DNA of 39,671 bases, from positions 1 through 39,671 of the forward strand of contig NZ_LFLZ01000078.1 in the NCBI RefSeq assembly GCF_001189845.1, written 5' to 3'. A program made the translations under genes and the position numbers. The number at the start of each line of letters is the position of its first letter. Positions within the stretch are counted from its first letter, which is position 1. Of this stretch, positions 27,014 through 35,623 are shown piece after piece. This stretch comes from Bradyrhizobium tropiciagri (GTDB taxonomy: Bacteria; Pseudomonadota; Alphaproteobacteria; Rhizobiales; Xanthobacteraceae). The notes beneath the pieces are model-generated. The model ran no database searches and was not told where the DNA came from. It was given only the letters and a program-made list of their open reading frames with translations.

Positions 27014-28216
27014 TTGTCCGTGTCCATCAAGTGCAACGAAGTACCCAACTCGGCGCGCAGCGTGCAGTTGGGAAAGGTGATCCGGACCGTGCTGCTCTCC
27101 GCCACGCTGCTTGCGCCGGCCGTCTCGGCCGGCGCGGACGAAGCAAAACCGCCGCTGCGGCTCTGCGCCGATCCGACCAACCTGCCGTTCTCGAGCGACG
27201 AGCCGGGCAAGCCCGGTCTCTATCTCGAGATCGGCCAGGCGGTGGCGCAAAAGCTCGGCCGCACGGTGAGCTATAATTGGTACAAGTCCTATTTCGGCAA
27301 GCGCACCGTACGGGAGACGCTGCTCAGCAAGCAGTGCGACGCCATGGTCGGCCTGCCCTTGATCGACGATTTCATGGGCCCGGCGGTGATCTTCTCGAAG
27401 CCGATCGCCCATGAAGGCTACGCGCTGGTCGGCGCCAGGGATCGCAAGCTTGCCGGCGTCGACGATCTCAGGGGATTGCGGGTTGCGGTGCAGTATCAAT
27501 CGACGCCGCAAAACCTGCTGGCGATGCGCGACGATATCCAGAAGGTCACCGTGCTCAGCCCGGAAGAGGGCATGACGGCCCTCGACCAGGGCAAGGTCGA
27601 TGTCGCCTTCATCTGGGCGCCGGTGGCGGGTTGGCTCAACAAGACCAGCTACGGCGACAAGTACCAGATCGTCTCGACCGAGGGCGACGGCCTGCTCTGG
27701 GCGACCGCGATCGGCTTCGCCAAGGCGTCCGGCGCGCTGCGCGATGAGGTCGACGGCGTGCTGCCGTCGCTGCAACCGGAGATTTCCGCCCTGTTTGCCA
27801 AATATGGCGTGCCCAATGGCGCTCCGGTGAAGTTCGGCCAGGTGGCGCCGGCGACGACATCGTCCGTCGGGGCCAGCGAGCCGGTCACGGTCGGGCAGGC
27901 GACTGCTGCCGAGAAGCCGGTTCAGACTGCCGCGTCCGCCGGGGATGCCAAAGGCGATGCCACCGCGGGCCGGGAGGTGTTCAACGGCACTTGCGCCCAT
28001 TGCCACGGTCCAGACGCGGTGCAGGCCGAGCGAAAGATCGACCTCAGGCTGCTCAAGAAGCGCTATGCTGACGAAATGGAATCGACATTCTGGAAGACGG
28101 TCCATGACGGGCGGCCAGCCAAGGGCATGCCGGCCTGGAAGGACGTCTTCAGCGACGACGAGCTCAGAAACGTATATGCCTATCTGCAGAGCGTGCAGGA
28201 TACCGGCGGGAACTAG
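27014..28216 (+). CDS. Fusion of XoxJ-like substrate-binding protein and cytochrome c
   Basis: This 400-residue exported protein has a signal peptide near residues 20-40 (VLLSATLLAPAVSAGA). A periplasmic binding-protein domain of the quinoprotein-dehydrogenase-associated type follows (LRLCADPTNLPFSS ... KQCDAMVGLP; residues ~45-285), then a Pro/Ala/Thr linker. A class I cytochrome c domain ends the protein (residues ~315-398), with heme motif CAHCH and the axial Met in KGMPAW. XoxJ and XoxG usually are separate proteins: XoxJ is thought to help mature the dehydrogenase, and XoxG takes its electrons. Here both are on one chain. AAGGAGG lies five bases before the TTG at 27014; GTG 27020 is an alternative. 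It starts 22 bases after the dehydrogenase stop. Confidence 0.87.
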   Translation: MSVSIKCNEVPNSARSVQLGKVIRTVLLSATLLAPAVSAGADEAKPPLRLCADPTNLPFSSDEPGKPGLYLEIGQAVAQKLGRTVSYNWYKSYFGKRTVRETLLSKQCDAMVGLPLIDDFMGPAVIFSKPIAHEGYALVGARDRKLAGVDDLRGLRVAVQYQSTPQNLLAMRDDIQKVTVLSPEEGMTALDQGKVDVAFIWAPVAGWLNKTSYGDKYQIVSTEGDGLLWATAIGFAKASGALRDEVDGVLPSLQPEISALFAKYGVPNGAPVKFGQVAPATTSSVGASEPVTVGQATAAEKPVQTAASAGDAKGDATAGREVFNGTCAHCHGPDAVQAERKIDLRLLKKRYADEMESTFWKTVHDGRPAKGMPAWKDVFSDDELRNVYAYLQSVQDTGGN

Positions 28217-28240
28217 GCGAAGAGCAGTGCGAGGGTCCTC

Positions 28241-28921
28241 ATGATGGGGTTCCTGATCATCGACGATCACCCCCTGTTCGGGGAGGCGCTTGGCAACGCC
28301 ATCCGCATCTCGCATCCCGATGCCCGGATCTATGAGGCGACCTCGATCAAGGGGGCGCTCGGCATCCTCGCCAGCGAGCCGAACATCGATCTGGCGCTGC
28401 TCGATCTGCTGCTGCCCGACGTGGTCGGCTTCTCCGGCTTCCAGAAGCTCAGGGATCGCTATCCGCGGCTGCCGATCGCCATCGTCTCCAGTGAAGAAGA
28501 CAAGCACACCATCCGCGAGGCGCTGGAAATGGGCGCGGTCGGCTATCTGCCGAAATCGACCTCGCTCGGCGAACTGTCGCAGGCGATCGCGCGCGTGCTG
28601 AGCGGATCGGTCTCGGCGCCGCGGGATTTCGTCGCGGTCGGCGCGCTGGACCAATCCGAGACGGCGCGGACGCTGCGCGAACGGATTCAGAAGCTGACGC
28701 CGCAGCAGATCCGGGTGCTGCATTTGATCATCCGCGGCCTGCAGAACCGCGAGATCGCCTCCGAGCTCAAGCTCGCGGAATCGACAGTGAAGGCGCATGT
28801 CACCGAGATCCTGCGCAAGCTGAAGCTGTTCAGCCGCAACAAGGCGATCATCGAGCTCGGCAAGATTCCGCTTCCGGCCCTTGAGACCAGCTCGGGTGCA
28901 AAGGCGGAGAAGTCGCCTTAA
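28241..28921 (+). CDS. LuxR/NarL-type response regulator 1
   Basis: This 226-residue two-component regulator has a receiver domain (residues 1-120) with acidic pair Asp8-Asp9, phospho-acceptor Asp55 (LALLDLLLPD) and Lys in GYLPKST. Its LuxR-type helix-turn-helix (residues ~150-210) reads LTPQQIRVLHLIIRGLQNREIA, then STVKAHVTEILRKL. It begins 24 bases after the XoxJ-cytochrome gene and is co-transcribed with the alcohol dehydrogenase. The plan resembles AgmR/ErbR and ExaE, which control quinoprotein ethanol oxidation in Pseudomonas. The partner kinase is probably the hybrid kinase at 29.9-31.3 kb. ATG 28241 and 28244 are both possible; GAGGG lies upstream. Confidence 0.92.
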   Translation: MMGFLIIDDHPLFGEALGNAIRISHPDARIYEATSIKGALGILASEPNIDLALLDLLLPDVVGFSGFQKLRDRYPRLPIAIVSSEEDKHTIREALEMGAVGYLPKSTSLGELSQAIARVLSGSVSAPRDFVAVGALDQSETARTLRERIQKLTPQQIRVLHLIIRGLQNREIASELKLAESTVKAHVTEILRKLKLFSRNKAIIELGKIPLPALETSSGAKAEKSP

Positions 28922-29002
28922 GGCTTGCTGCGCTGCGAGGCTGACGCATTGACTATCCGCCTATAGGCTGCCGGTCGTCTTTGAGATAACGTCGTGCATA
29001 TC

Positions 29003-29779
29003 ATGGCTGTCATCAGCGATCCGAGGGAGGACGGCGCAGCATTGACCACGACCGCGCCCCTGGCGGACGAGCCGCCGCTCGATAAGGCGGGTGCGCCTCG
29101 ACTGCTGATCGTCGAGGACCACCCGCTGTTCCGCGCCGCCCTGATCGGCGTGATCGGGGCCGAATTTCCCGATGCCGAGGTGCTGCAAGCGACCTCGATC
29201 GACGGCGCGCTTGATGTGATCGCCGCGCGCGATGGCCTTGATCTGATCCTGCTCGATTTGTCGATGCCCGGGACCACGGGCCTGCTCGGCGCCTATCGGG
29301 TCCGCGCCGCGGCGCCGCGCAGCGCGCTGGTGATCGTGTCGGCGCATGATGATTCCCGAATCATCGGCGGCGCGATCTCGCTCGGCATTTCCGGGTTCAT
29401 TCCGAAGTCGACGCCGAAGGCCGAGCTGGCCCGCCTGCTGCGCGGCATCCTCGAAGGCGAAGTATTCCTGCCGACGCGCTTCCGCGATGCCGCCGCCGCG
29501 CGGAAGGGCCAGGCCGAGACCAAGGAATTGGTGCAGCAGCTCGGCCAGTTCACCGCGCAGCAGCTTCGCGTGCTCGACATGATCTGCCGCGGCCTGCAGA
29601 ACAAGCACATCGCCTATCAACTCGATATCTCGGTCACCACCGTCAAGGTGCATGTCTCGGAGATCCTGCGCAAGCTCGGCGTGCGCAGCCGGACCGAGGC
29701 CATCATCGCGCTGTCGAAACTGGATTTCGGCAAGCAGGACCACGCACCGGCGACGGCCTCGCCGTCGTGCGGCGACTAG
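29003..29779 (+). CDS. LuxR/NarL-type response regulator 2
   Basis: This 258-residue regulator is paralogous to the one just upstream. A ~30-residue Ala/Pro/Thr tail precedes the receiver (LLIVEDHPLF, phospho-acceptor Asp85 in LILLDLSMPG, Lys in GFIPKST). The LuxR domain contains FTAQQLRVLDMICRGLQNKHIA and TTVKVHVSEILRKLGV. Both regulators share the RGLQN turn and an 'ATSI.GAL' segment, suggesting an old tandem duplication. ATG 29003 is used; an in-frame GTG at 28994 would add three residues. The gap from regulator 1 is 81 bases. The stop codon overlaps the first bases of a dispersed repeat. Confidence 0.9.
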   Translation: MAVISDPREDGAALTTTAPLADEPPLDKAGAPRLLIVEDHPLFRAALIGVIGAEFPDAEVLQATSIDGALDVIAARDGLDLILLDLSMPGTTGLLGAYRVRAAAPRSALVIVSAHDDSRIIGGAISLGISGFIPKSTPKAELARLLRGILEGEVFLPTRFRDAAAARKGQAETKELVQQLGQFTAQQLRVLDMICRGLQNKHIAYQLDISVTTVKVHVSEILRKLGVRSRTEAIIALSKLDFGKQDHAPATASPSCGD

Positions 29780-29879
29780 AGCCTTTCCCGTACCGATGGA
29801 ATCGGAACGTGGCTCCAGGTTTTTGTCTTGACGCGTTTACTTCACGCGAACCGGTATCCACTTCGCTCGAAAACGCTCC
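29778..29879. repeat. Intergenic repeat element, copy 2 (agagcctttc...cgaaaacgctcc)
   Basis: Second copy of the ~100-base element at 8363-8465, same orientation. It keeps the hairpin ccgat-gga-atcgg and the ends agagcc and gctcgaaaacgctc. It exactly fills the convergent gap between response regulator 2 and the hybrid kinase. Confidence 0.85.
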
Positions 29880-29881
29880 GG

Positions 29882-31254
29882 TCATAGCCGCGCGTTCGAC
29901 TGTTCCGCCGCGAGCAGGAACGACAGCAGCGAGCGCATCTCGGCGGGCTTGATCGGCTTCTTCAGGAGTTCGTGGCCAAAGGCCGAGACGTCGGAGGCGG
30001 CCTTGGCCGAGTAGTCGGCGGTGACGATGATCGCCGGAACCTTGGCGTTGATCTCGCCGCGAATCACGTCGACGGCCTGGATTCCGGTCTCGCCATTGTC
30101 GAGATGCAGGTCGGCGATGATGGCGTCGGGAATGCCGTCCAGCGCGTGGATGCGCTCGAGCGCCTCGGTCTTGGAGATCGTCACGGCGACGTCGCAGCCC
30201 CATTTCTCCAGCAGATGGGCGAGACCCTCGGCGCTCGAGAGATCGTTCTCGATCAGCAGGATCTTCGCGCCCTCCATGCCGCCATAGCGATAGTCGACGC
30301 TGGCCTGCTCGCGCACCGGGGTCGCAACCGGATCGAGGGTGCGGGGCACCGTGACCGAGAACACCGAGCCCTTGCCGGCGCGCGAACTCAGCCTGATGTT
30401 ATGGCCGAGCAGGTCGCAAACCGGCGCACGATCGAAAGGCCGAGCCCGATGCCTGCCTTGTCGCCGGCGCCGGCGTCGCCGCGCTGAAATTCGACGAAGA
30501 TCGCCTCGCGCTGGGCTTCCGGGATGCCCGGCCCGGTGTCGTGCACCTCGATGCAGATATCGTCGCCCTTGAGGCGGCATCCCATCAGCACGGTGCCGCG
30601 CTGGGTGTAGCGCAACGCGTTGGCCAGGAGGTTCTGCAGGATCCTGCGCAACATCAGCGGATCGGAGCGGACCACCGCCGACGACGGCATGATCCGGAAG
30701 TCGAGATTGCGCTTGGCGGCGGTCGCCACGAATTCCTGCTGCAGCGGCTCGAACAGCGAAGCGATCGCGACCGGACCGAATTCGGGCCTGAGCACGCCGG
30801 CATCGAGCTTCGAGATGTCGAGCAGCGTCCGCAGCATGTCCTCGAGCGTCGCCAGCGAGCGGTCGATCTGGTCGGTCAGCGCGACGCTCTTGGGCTCGGT
30901 CGCCATCTCGGTCAGCGCGGACAGCGTCAGCCGCGCCGCATTCAGCGGCTGCAACAGGTCGTGCGTCACCGAAACCAGCACCGACGATTTCAGCGAGCTC
31001 GCCGCCTCGGCCTGCTGCTTGGCTTGCAGCAGGCGTCCGTTGGTCTTCTCCAGCGATTGCAGCGCCTGCTTGAGCTGCTGGGTACGGTCGCGCACCTGCT
31101 GATCCAGCGCGATCGCGGTCTCGAACAGGGAGAAGGCGTTGAGCTGCTGGTCGGTCGAACGTTCGACGCGCGACATCAGCGCCGCGTTGATCTTGCGCAG
31201 CTTCTCGGCTTCGCGTTCGAGGGCAGCGATGCGCGTCGTCTTGGTGTCGGTCAT
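29882..31254 (-). pseudogene. Hybrid sensor histidine kinase, frameshifted as written
   Basis: The kinase part (31254 down to ~30421) has an N-terminal coiled coil (residues ~5-85), H-box SVTHDLLQPLN with His98, N-box NLLANALRYT, DTGPGIP and GIGLGLSIVRR. At ~30421 the frame breaks and the chain ends in 11 foreign residues. The next frame continues with CDLLGHNIRL, GKGSVFSVTVPR and a complete receiver domain (KILLIENDLSS, acceptor Asp in IIADLHLDNG, Lys in LKKPIKP) to the stop at 29882. Adding one C on the plus strand in aaaccggcg (G on the coding strand) restores one 457-residue protein. There is no membrane or PAS sensor. Its start overlaps the FIST stop (ATGA), so FIST likely supplies the signal. 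Sequencing error is a serious alternative to a real pseudogene. Confidence 0.88.
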
Positions 31255-32423
31255 TGCGGCGCGACAGCCCGCTTGCCGATGGCGATGCCGGTCAGCGTCT
31301 GGTTGACATGCATGGAGCGATACTGCTCGCCATAGGTCTGAAAGCCAATCACTTTGTTACGGCGATAGAGCTCCGACATCTCCCGCGACAGCTGGCGCTG
31401 TTCGACGTCGAGCCGGCGCAGCACGCATTCGAAGCCGATGAACATCGAGACCTCGCCGAGATCTTCGGTCAGCTCCTTGAGCAGGCGGCTCGTCACGTCG
31501 ATCGGATCGCGCTCGCGCGCCACCGTCAGCACCATGCCTTCGTCGATGGCGCAGAAGAATTGCAGCGACCCGTCGGGATTGGTGCGCTGGATCGACCGCG
31601 CGTAATAGGCGCCGCCGACGCGGACCAGCACCGGATGCGCCGCGAACGAGAACAGTTCGAGCTTGCTGTCGCTGAGGCCGACGGCGCGGGAATATTCCAG
31701 CGCGGCCGGCTCGGCGTTCAGCTCCTTGACGATGCGGTGCTCGATGTCGGCCTCGGTCACCACCATCTTGGTCGAGGTCGGCTCGAAATGATCGCACTTG
31801 AACAGGCGGAACGGCAGCCGGGTCCGGATCAGGATCAGGACGGCGGCGTCGGTATGGGCCTCGCCGCCGTGGAACACCCAGGACTTCTCGAAGCGCAGGC
31901 CGTCGCCGGCGGAGCCGCCGACCACCGGGATGTCGCCGAGCGATGCGTAGATCGCCGACATGATGGTTTCCTCGCGCTGGCACATGCCGTCGATGAACAG
32001 CAGCCCGAAGGAATCGTCGGTGTGATCGCAATGCTCGGTGCGCTGCGCGAATTCGCTCTGCAACTCGGTGCAGATCGAACGGCCGTGGTCGACCCGAAAC
32101 GTCGACAGGTCGAACAGCGGCCGGGCCGCGATGACGAAATCGGCCGCATCGAAGCCCATTGCCACGACGCTGTCCTCCTCCCAGCCGCCGGGCGACAATT
32201 CGCCCGCCGTGGTGCAGCCGAAGATCGGGATGTCGGGCATCCGGCCGGACAGTTCGGCAATGAATTGCTGCGGATCATAGAACGGCGACACGAACACCAC
32301 GAGCATGGCGAGATCGACCGCCGCCAATTGGCGCGCGATCTCGTCGGCGGCCTCCCGCGGCCCGGTGGTCTTTGCCTGCACCACGACAATACTGTCGGTG
32401 GCGCTGCCGTTCTGCTTCGCCAA
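31251..32423 (-). CDS. FIST domain sensory protein coupled to the histidine kinase
   Basis: This 390-residue cytoplasmic protein has FIST-N (residues ~30-235; VVFVSPFYDPQQFIAEL, IPIFGCTTAGELSPGG, GLLFIDGMCQREE, VVGGSAGDGLRF) and FIST-C (~240-385; NPDGSLQFFCAIDEGMVL, MFIGFECVLRRLD, VIGFQTYGEQYRSMHVNQT). FIST domains are thought to bind small ligands and feed signal-transduction proteins. The start is TTG (32421-32423) with GGGAGA upstream. Its stop overlaps the start of the hybrid kinase by four bases (ATGA), so translation is coupled and the two probably form one sensor. The ligand is unknown; an alcohol oxidation product is a guess based on the nearby quinoprotein operon. Confidence 0.9.
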   Translation of the reverse strand: MAKQNGSATDSIVVVQAKTTGPREAADEIARQLAAVDLAMLVVFVSPFYDPQQFIAELSGRMPDIPIFGCTTAGELSPGGWEEDSVVAMGFDAADFVIAARPLFDLSTFRVDHGRSICTELQSEFAQRTEHCDHTDDSFGLLFIDGMCQREETIMSAIYASLGDIPVVGGSAGDGLRFEKSWVFHGGEAHTDAAVLILIRTRLPFRLFKCDHFEPTSTKMVVTEADIEHRIVKELNAEPAALEYSRAVGLSDSKLELFSFAAHPVLVRVGGAYYARSIQRTNPDGSLQFFCAIDEGMVLTVARERDPIDVTSRLLKELTEDLGEVSMFIGFECVLRRLDVEQRQLSREMSELYRRNKVIGFQTYGEQYRSMHVNQTLTGIAIGKRAVAPQ

Positions 32424-32860
32424 AGGCGTTCTCCCTGACCAGAATTTTTTGCTTTTCTTGGCGCGGTCGGCCGCGCGGGTCGCAAGAGTGTCGGCGCCAT
32501 GCCGCGAGGTTCGCGGTCCGGCCCGTCTTTATATTCTAGGTCGTGAGGGGGAATGTCATTGGCCGGGCGACTTCGCCGGCAGCTACGCTCGCCGCATGCG
32601 CCAACGGCGCCGCTCGACGCGATGACATGGGACACCTCCCGATGTGTTCTCCTGGCCCGGGCAGGGACAGGTTTGATCGGTTTTAAAGTATCGGGCCGGA
32701 CCCGCGCGTCAATCACCTTGCCCGCACCCCCGGGCCGACCAAGGTAGTACCGGACAGAGAGCGGCGGCCGCTGCCTATTTACCGGGCCTTATTGATTCTG
32801 CCTTAGTTTTGCCCTCCGGGGCTGGGGCGGTTTGCCGCCGGACCCCGCGTGGTTTTCAGA
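32424..32860. other. Divergent intergenic region, FIST / chemoreceptor
   Basis: No gene is visible in this 437-base gap. It contains promoters for both directions. A small GC hairpin (gcgcgg-tcgg-ccgcgc, 32461-32476) lies in the FIST leader; without a T-run it has no clear role. Confidence 0.5.
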
Positions 32861-34911
32861 ATGAAGACGGGGGTTGGAATGCCGGGGCTGAAGCGGTCGT
32901 CGTCGATCAGGTTCCCAACCCTCAGATTTCGCGCCAAGATCATGGTCGGCTTTGCCGTCACGCTGGCGCTTTCGGCAGCCACCATGGGCTTCGCCTATAT
33001 GGCTTCGAGCGGGTCTCCGCCGGCGTCGGCTCCTATCGCCAGAGCGTCGCGGAAGCCGATCTTGCCCGCAACATCGATCGCGAAATGATCTCCTACCGTT
33101 CGCTGGCGCGCTACTACGTCGCGACCGGCAAGGAGGACGACGCCAAGGCTGCGCTCGCCGCCGAGGCCAGCCTGAAGGACGCCATCGTGGCGTCGATGAA
33201 GGGCACCACCAATCCGGCCCGGCTCGAGCAGGTCACCAAGCTGGAGCGTGAATTCCGCGCCTTCACCAAGATCTTTGCCGAGATCGTCCGCATCAAGGAC
33301 GACAGCGCGCAGGTCGCGCAGAACAAGCTGACCCGCAGCGCGACCTCGATGCGCTACAAGCTCGACGATCTGCCGAGCAATGCCGACGATTCCGAGCTGC
33401 AGTCGATCCAGTTCGGCGCCAAGAAGGTCGCCGACCAGCTGCAGTCGATCACCGGCGCCGTCAACAGCTTCGTCGTCAATGGCGACAAGACGGTCGCCTC
33501 CAGCGCGCTCGCCCGGCTGAAATTCGCCGACAATCTGGTGAAGGGCATCACCTCGAAGGACGAGCGGATCACCCAAAGCGTGAAGGACATCGCCGCGCTG
33601 CTAGGAGAGTACCGCGAGGCGCTCGCCAAGCTGATCGCGAATGCCAAGTCGATCGACGAATTGACCGTCGAGATGACGGAATCCGCGGCTGCCATCAGCC
33701 AGGGCGCGGCGGCGATGAAGTCCGATCTGCTCGCCGACCAGAAACGGCTCGAGAACGAATCGCATGCCATGATCGGCGAAACCGAGCAGTTGATCCTGAT
33801 GCTTGCGGCCGGCAGCTTCGTGCTTGGGCTGGTGTGGGCGTTCCTGCTCGGCAAGGGCATTTCGCGTCCGATCGCGGCGATGTGTGCCGCGATGCGCGAG
33901 CTTGCGGCGGGCAATTTCGACGTCGTGCTGCCCGGCCTCGGCCGTCGCGACGAGCTCGGCGAGATGGCCAGCGCCGTGGAAGAGTTCAAGGTCCAGGCCG
34001 TTGCCAAGGCCGAGCGCGATGCCGCGACCCAGGAAGCGCAGAACAAGGCGAGTGCCGCCGCGCGGCGCACCGAGCTGATTCGTTTCGCCGACGAATTCGA
34101 ATCCGCCGTCGGCTCGATCGTCTCCAACGTGTCGGCGTCCGCCGTGCAGCTCGAATCCGCGGCCGGTACGCTGACCCGGACAGCAGAGACCACGCAGAAC
34201 CTGTCGAGCCAGGTCGCCGGCGCCTCCGAGGAGGCCTCCAGCAACATGCAATCGGTCGCCTCCGCGACCGAAGAGCTGTCCGCATCGGTCGACGAGATCG
34301 GCCGCCGCGCCAAGGAATCCAGTCAGATCGCCGATTCCGCCGTCCGCCAGGCCGAGCAGACCGATGCGCGGATCGGCAAGCTCTCGCGCGCCGCGCAGGA
34401 GATCGGCGACGTCGTCAAGCTGATCACCGCGATCGCCGAGCAGACCAACCTCTTGGCGCTGAACGCCACCATCGAGGCCGCGCGCGCCGGCGATGCGGGC
34501 CGCGGCTTTGCGGTGGTCGCCTCCGAGGTGAAATCGCTGGCGAGCCAGACCGCCAGGGCCACCGACGAGATCTCCACCCACATCTCGGGCATGCAGGCCG
34601 CGACGCAGGAGTCAGTCGCTGCGATCAAGGAGATCGGCGGCACGATCGGGCAGATCTCCGGGATCGCGACCAATATCGCCAGCTCGGTCGAGCAGCAGAG
34701 CGCGGCAACGCAGGAGATCGCCCGCAGCGTGCAGAACGTCGCGCAAGGCACCCAGGAAACCGCTTCCAGCGTCACCCAGGTCAATCGCGGCGCGACCGAG
34801 ACGGGAGCCGCCTCCGAAGAGGTGTTGAACTCGGCCCGCTCGCTGTCGGTCGAAAGCTCGCGGCTGCGCGAGGAGCTCGACCGCTTCATGGCGAACATCC
34901 GCGCGGCGTAG
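32861..34911 (+). pseudogene. Methyl-accepting chemotaxis protein, frameshifted near its N-terminus as written
   Basis: The N-terminus lies in one frame (MKTGVGMPGLKRSSSIRF, then the first membrane helix IMVGFAVTLALSAATMGFAY) and the rest in another (GFERVSAGVGSYRQSV onward). One G added at 33001, changing atggcttc to atgggcttc, joins them into 683 residues. The domains are a periplasmic helical bundle (~residues 55-310), a second membrane helix (LILMLAAGSFVLGLVWAFLL), a HAMP domain (RPIAAMCAAMRELAAGNFDV), and a long cytoplasmic signalling coil with the hairpin tip ITAIAEQTNLLALNATIEAA that contacts CheA/CheW. The ATG at 32861 or 32879 may be the start. It is divergent from the FIST-kinase pair, so it may direct taxis toward the same signal. 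Confidence 0.87.
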
Positions 34912-34936
34912 CGGACGCGCCGGTCTATCCGCCGTC

Positions 34937-35054
34937 GTCGTCCTGGCGAAAGCCAGGACCCAAACACCGCGGCCCTCGAAAGGGGCAAGCGGGCGAATTG
35001 TCCTTACAGCAATTGACAGTGGTGGTAATGGGTCCTGGCTTTCGCCAGGACGAC
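34937..35054. repeat. Palindromic intergenic repeat, family G
   Basis: Arms gtcgtcctggcgaaagccagg and cctggctttcgccaggacgac surround about 75 bases. It occupies the convergent gap between the chemoreceptor and the DUF3175 gene. The last bases of the window (from 39656, ccgtcgtcccggcg) look like the left arm of a related element. Confidence 0.87.
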
Positions 35055-35058
35055 AATC

Positions 35059-35439
35059 TTAACCCCGCCCGAACTGATGCTTTAACTCGACCTTGGCGCG
35101 TTCCAGCCGTGAGCGCTCCGTCTTCGGCAGCGTCCTGCCGGCGCGGTTGATGTAGAAGGTCAGCATCGACAATGCGGAACGATAGGCGCCGCTCTTGCGG
35201 CGCGTGCTGTGCTCGGCAGATCGCTTCAGCGATGATGCGATCTTCTTCGCACTGGTCTGCTTGAACACGCCGTGCTTGAGGTCGAGCGCGTCGCTCTCCC
35301 TCGTCACCCGTTGCGACCAGCGCTTCGACGTTGTTGTCTTGGCTCCACGCTTGCGGCGTGCAGTGCTCGCCGATCGTGCGGTCGATTTTCGTGCTGGCTT
35401 TCGTGCCGTCTTGCGCGTCGCTCTCTTGCTTGCGGCCAT
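35059..35439 (-). CDS. DUF3175 protein with a lysine/arginine-rich tail
   Basis: This 126-residue basic protein has a DUF3175 core from about residue 40 (KRWSQRVTRESDALDLKHG ... KKIASSLKRSAE ... YRSALSMLTFYINRAGRTL). Before it lies a ~38-residue tail rich in Lys, Arg, Ala, Ser and Thr (KRATRKTARKPARKSTARS) that looks like histone H1-type tails of bacterial DNA-binding proteins. The core function is not known to me. DNA binding is suggested only by charge. It is convergent with the chemoreceptor and divergent from the MFS gene. Confidence 0.82.
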   Translation of the reverse strand: MAASKRATRKTARKPARKSTARSASTARRKRGAKTTTSKRWSQRVTRESDALDLKHGVFKQTSAKKIASSLKRSAEHSTRRKSGAYRSALSMLTFYINRAGRTLPKTERSRLERAKVELKHQFGRG

Positions 35440-35623
35440 CGATAGCTCCGTGGATCTTCAGCCGAGAACGGTCCGCCGCGGTCGCGGTTCCTATGCCGCA
35501 TTGCGGGAACCCTTGCCGGTCTGCGGCGTTGACGTCGCGTGGCGGGCACTCCGTTTGCCGCAATCCTGGGAGGGAGGACCTTGGAACGCACCGTTCCGGG
35601 GATTTTCTCATTGGTCCAATCTG

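Noticed and set aside
26708..28798. 696-residue open frame on the minus strand opposite the XoxJ-cytochrome gene
   Set aside because: Composition typical of an antisense GC-rich frame, and it spans three genes on the other strand.
30388..31254. Treating the kinase part as a complete stand-alone kinase
   Set aside because: It ends right after the G2 box with a short foreign tail, and the missing lid and receiver continue in the next frame, so it is one broken gene.
32461..32476. GC hairpin in the FIST leader as a terminator or riboswitch
   Set aside because: Only a 6-base stem with no T-run or conserved structure that I recognise.
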